A DNA stretch of 7,196 bases, from assembly GCA_011620505.1 (NCBI GenBank), contig WOZA01000077.1, positions 1-7,196 on the forward strand, written 5' to 3'. This document shows positions 5,077 through 7,196 of the stretch, in pieces. The notes under the pieces were generated by a model. It saw only the letters and a program-made list of their open reading frames with translations. It was not told the DNA's origin and searched no databases. Source of the DNA: Anaerolineaceae bacterium. GTDB lineage: Bacteria > Chloroflexota > Anaerolineae > Anaerolineales > Anaerolineaceae. The position numbers and the translations under genes were made by a program. Every line of letters begins with the position of its first letter. Positions within the stretch are counted from its first letter, which is position 1.

Positions 5077-6889
5077 CGAAGAAGAACTGGACGACGTTGT
5101 CAGCCTGAAAAGTGGTGTTGTTGGGCGGCTATTGAAGGCTTTAAAGCCCTATTGGCCACAAATGCTGCTGGCGGTTGTCGGCATCTCATTGGTATCATTC
5201 CTGGACGCTTACTTCACCGTGCTCAACAAACGCATCATCGATGAAGGCATTGTGGCAAAAAACCTGCCGATGATAATCAGCTTATTCCGTAACTACGCCC
5301 TGATTGTCCTGGCGCAGATGTTCGGTTTCTTCATCATGATCTACATTATGGGGCTGCTCGCGGAGCAACTGCGTTACGATTTTCGAAAGAACCTTTTCCA
5401 TCACCTGCAGAGTTTATCGCTTTCGTACTTCAGCAAAACCCCTCTGGGGTGGATTATGTCGCGCGTGACCTCAGACACCGAGAAAATGGCAGATTTGCTA
5501 ACCTGGGGCGTACAGGACACGATTTGGGCAGTGACGAACATCAGTTTCGCGATGTACTTTATGCTGCAATTGAACCTGACGCTGGCTCTCATCGTCTTGC
5601 TGTCTTTGCCGGTCATGATCATCGTGTCGTTCAAGTTCCGCGTGAAGATCTATCACCACTACCGCCAATCGCGCAAGGCAAACTCGAAGATGACTGCCGC
5701 GTTGAACGAAAATATCACCGGTGTCAGAGTAGTCAAAGCGCTGCGGCGTGAAGCAAAGAACCTCGAAGATTTTAAGGTGCTTTCCACGAATATGTACGAG
5801 GAAAGTTACCGTGCAGTGTTTCTCTCTGCCATCTACCTGCCCACCATCCAGACCATCAGCGCCATCTCGCTGGTGCTGATCCTTTGGCGGGGCGGGCTGC
5901 AGGTGGCAGGCGGGACGATGACGGTTGGCGTTTTGCAGGCTTTTATCTCGTACATCATGATGATTTTGTGGCCTATTCAAGACCTGGCGCGGGTTTATGC
6001 CGAGATGCAAAACGCTGTCGCCTCTTCAGAAAGAGTTTTTTCTCTTTTGGATATGCAGCCGGAAATTCGCAATCGTGAAAACTTGTTGCCGGTGGACTCG
6101 CTTGTTGGAGATGTGGAATTTGAGAATGTTTCTTTCCACTACGATGATGACGAACCGGTGATTAAGAACCTGAGCTTTCATATTCCTCAGGGGCAGAATG
6201 TGGCCTTGGTCGGCACGACTGGTGGCGGCAAAACTACAATTGTCAACTTACTGTGCCGCTTTTATGAGCCAACCGATGGGGTGATCCGGATTGCCGGTCA
6301 TGACTACACGCAGTACTCCCTCGAGGACATCCAATCCCGCATCGGAGTCGTCTTGCAGGTTCCGCACCTCTTCTCGGGCAGTATTCGCGACAACTTGCGT
6401 TACGGGCGTCTGGATGCGACGGATGAGGAGATCGAAGAGGCCGCAAAACTGGCAGGCGCGCACGAATTCATTATGAACTTTGAGAAGGGTTACGATCAGG
6501 ACGTTGGCGAAGGTGGTAATCAACTCTCGGTAGGACAAAAACAGCTCATCAGCATCGCGCGTGCCCTGCTGGCGGATCCAGACATCTTCATCATGGATGA
6601 AGCAACCAGCTCGGTGGATACACTGACGGAAGCTTTGATCCAAAAGGGTATGCACCAGTTGATGAGTGGGCGCACCAGTTTCATCATCGCCCACCGCCTC
6701 TCGACCATCAAATCAGCGGATTTGATCATGGTCATTGAAGGTGGACAGATCATTGAGCAGGGAAACCACGAGAGCCTGATGCGCGCAAGGGGTCATTACT
6801 ATAACCTCTACACCAAGCAATTCCGCCACGATCTGGAAACCAAGTACAACCCCTTTGCAGATCAAGAGACAGAAGTTTCGGCAGCATGA
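5060..6889 (+). CDS. Heterodimeric ABC exporter, half-transporter with canonical Walker B and LSVGQ signature (subunit 2)
   Basis: A 609-residue partner of the preceding subunit with the same architecture. Six membrane helices lie at about 33-56, 76-100, 152-171, 173-195, 258-276 and 288-308; the ATPase domain covers about 351-589. Motifs: A-loop Tyr361, Walker A GTTGGGKT (385-392), Q-loop Gln433, X-loop DVGEGG (481-486), signature LSVGQ (489-493, second Gly replaced by Val), Walker B IFIMD with Asp513 and catalytic Glu514, D-loop SSVD (517-520) and H-loop His545. Its intact Walker B faces the intact LSGGQ of subunit 1, making the hydrolysing site. Its altered signature faces the Asp-type Walker B of subunit 1, making the degenerate site. 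This is the known asymmetry of TM287/288- and BmrCD-type exporters. The start at 5060 overlaps the upstream gene by 17 nt, which suggests translational coupling and equal dosage. The C-terminal tail after the ATPase domain (about 590-609) is short and polar. Substrate not predictable. Confidence 0.95.
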   Translation: MSNQYNEEELDDVVSLKSGVVGRLLKALKPYWPQMLLAVVGISLVSFLDAYFTVLNKRIIDEGIVAKNLPMIISLFRNYALIVLAQMFGFFIMIYIMGLLAEQLRYDFRKNLFHHLQSLSLSYFSKTPLGWIMSRVTSDTEKMADLLTWGVQDTIWAVTNISFAMYFMLQLNLTLALIVLLSLPVMIIVSFKFRVKIYHHYRQSRKANSKMTAALNENITGVRVVKALRREAKNLEDFKVLSTNMYEESYRAVFLSAIYLPTIQTISAISLVLILWRGGLQVAGGTMTVGVLQAFISYIMMILWPIQDLARVYAEMQNAVASSERVFSLLDMQPEIRNRENLLPVDSLVGDVEFENVSFHYDDDEPVIKNLSFHIPQGQNVALVGTTGGGKTTIVNLLCRFYEPTDGVIRIAGHDYTQYSLEDIQSRIGVVLQVPHLFSGSIRDNLRYGRLDATDEEIEEAAKLAGAHEFIMNFEKGYDQDVGEGGNQLSVGQKQLISIARALLADPDIFIMDEATSSVDTLTEALIQKGMHQLMSGRTSFIIAHRLSTIKSADLIMVIEGGQIIEQGNHESLMRARGHYYNLYTKQFRHDLETKYNPFADQETEVSAA

Positions 6890-6891
6890 GG
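6888..6891 (+). promoter_or_regulatory. Ribosome binding site deciding the start of the last gene
   Basis: GAGG overlaps the TGA stop of the second exporter subunit and sits six bases before the ATG at 6898. The alternative ATG at 6886, overlapping the stop as ATGA, has no good purine-rich site in front. 6898 is therefore preferred. Confidence 0.55.
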
Positions 6892-6897
6892 TCAGGG

Positions 6898-7196
6898 ATG
6901 CGTTTCGCTGTCAACTACTCGACCAAACTGGCTGAGCTGGTAAAAGCTGGCAAGCTCGATTTTGATCTGTTTAAATGCCCTGAGTGGGATGGGCTGCTGA
7001 AGGCTGCTACAGCGGTAAAGCCTGTTTATTTACACCTGGATATTACCGTCGGCAGGGGCGAGGTTCAGAAACTCGACTTTGAAAAGCTGAGGAAACTACT
7101 GACTGAGACGCATACACCGCATGTCAATTGCCACCTTGCCGGAATGCCAGAGTTGAAGGTGGGGAATAAGGCGGACCGTAACAAGTTACTCAAGCA
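6898..7196 (+). CDS. Unrecognised protein, 5' part only, co-translated with the ABC exporter
   Basis: An open frame of 99 codons that leaves the right edge uninterrupted, beginning MRFAVNYSTKLAELV. I do not recognise the family with confidence. The visible part is soluble, with no signal peptide or membrane helix. It alternates predicted helices (8-18, 60-71) with short hydrophobic strands (RFAVNYS, KPVYLHLDIT, PHVNCHLAGM), an arrangement that would suit the first half of a TIM-barrel protein such as a sugar-isomerase-like enzyme. That fold guess is weak. It follows the second exporter gene by eight bases, or overlaps it by four if the ATG at 6886 is used (giving four more residues), so it is almost surely in the same operon. 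It may relate to the exporter's substrate or simply be a passenger. Confidence 0.75.
   Translation, partial: MRFAVNYSTKLAELVKAGKLDFDLFKCPEWDGLLKAATAVKPVYLHLDITVGRGEVQKLDFEKLRKLLTETHTPHVNCHLAGMPELKVGNKADRNKLLK

Overview
The window reads as chromosomal DNA of a moderately GC-rich bacterium, most likely a member of the Chloroflexota (class Anaerolineae). That assignment is an inference. It rests mainly on the lipoprotein at 1331-2227, which joins a lipobox to a long Thr/Pro/Glu/Ala-rich linker and a concanavalin-like beta-sandwich, an architecture common in that class. No rRNA, tRNA, mobile element or CRISPR array is visible. The window is densely coding.

Layout. (1) 1-1154, minus strand: a PLP-dependent alpha-oxoamine synthase, cut by the left window edge only at its extreme C-terminus. 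Its active-site lysine motif is of serine palmitoyltransferase type rather than Kbl/BioF/HemA type. (2) 1155-1330: a divergent intergenic region with two -10-like hexamers on opposite strands and a perfect 7-2-7 inverted repeat (1198-1213) placed where one regulator could act on both genes. (3) 1331-2227, plus: a surface lipoprotein, closed by a textbook intrinsic terminator (2246-2275). (4) 2355-3122, plus: an alpha/beta-hydrolase of the Est30/monoacylglycerol lipase type with a complete Ser-Asp-His triad. A perfect 10-bp hairpin straddles its stop codon. (5) 3168-3196: a good sigma70-like promoter (TTGACT, 17-bp spacer, TATACT). It drives a tightly packed operon of two ABC exporter half-transporters (3250-5076 and 5060-6889, 17-nt overlap) and a third, unrecognised gene that starts at the stop codon of the second and runs off the right edge.

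How they may work together. The two ABC subunits are clearly a heterodimeric exporter. The first carries Asp in place of the Walker B catalytic Glu, and the second has LSVGQ in place of LSGGQ, so one composite ATP site is degenerate and the other canonical. The transported substrate cannot be read from sequence. The oxoamine synthase (possible sphingoid-base synthesis), the esterase/lipase-like hydrolase and an MsbA-like exporter fold would fit a loose lipid or envelope theme, but adjacency is the only evidence for this. The three transcription units look independent. I see no convincing wholly new system. The items most worth a second look are the shared palindrome, the SPT-like enzyme in a presumed Chloroflexota background, the stop-codon hairpin and the unknown gene coupled to the exporter.
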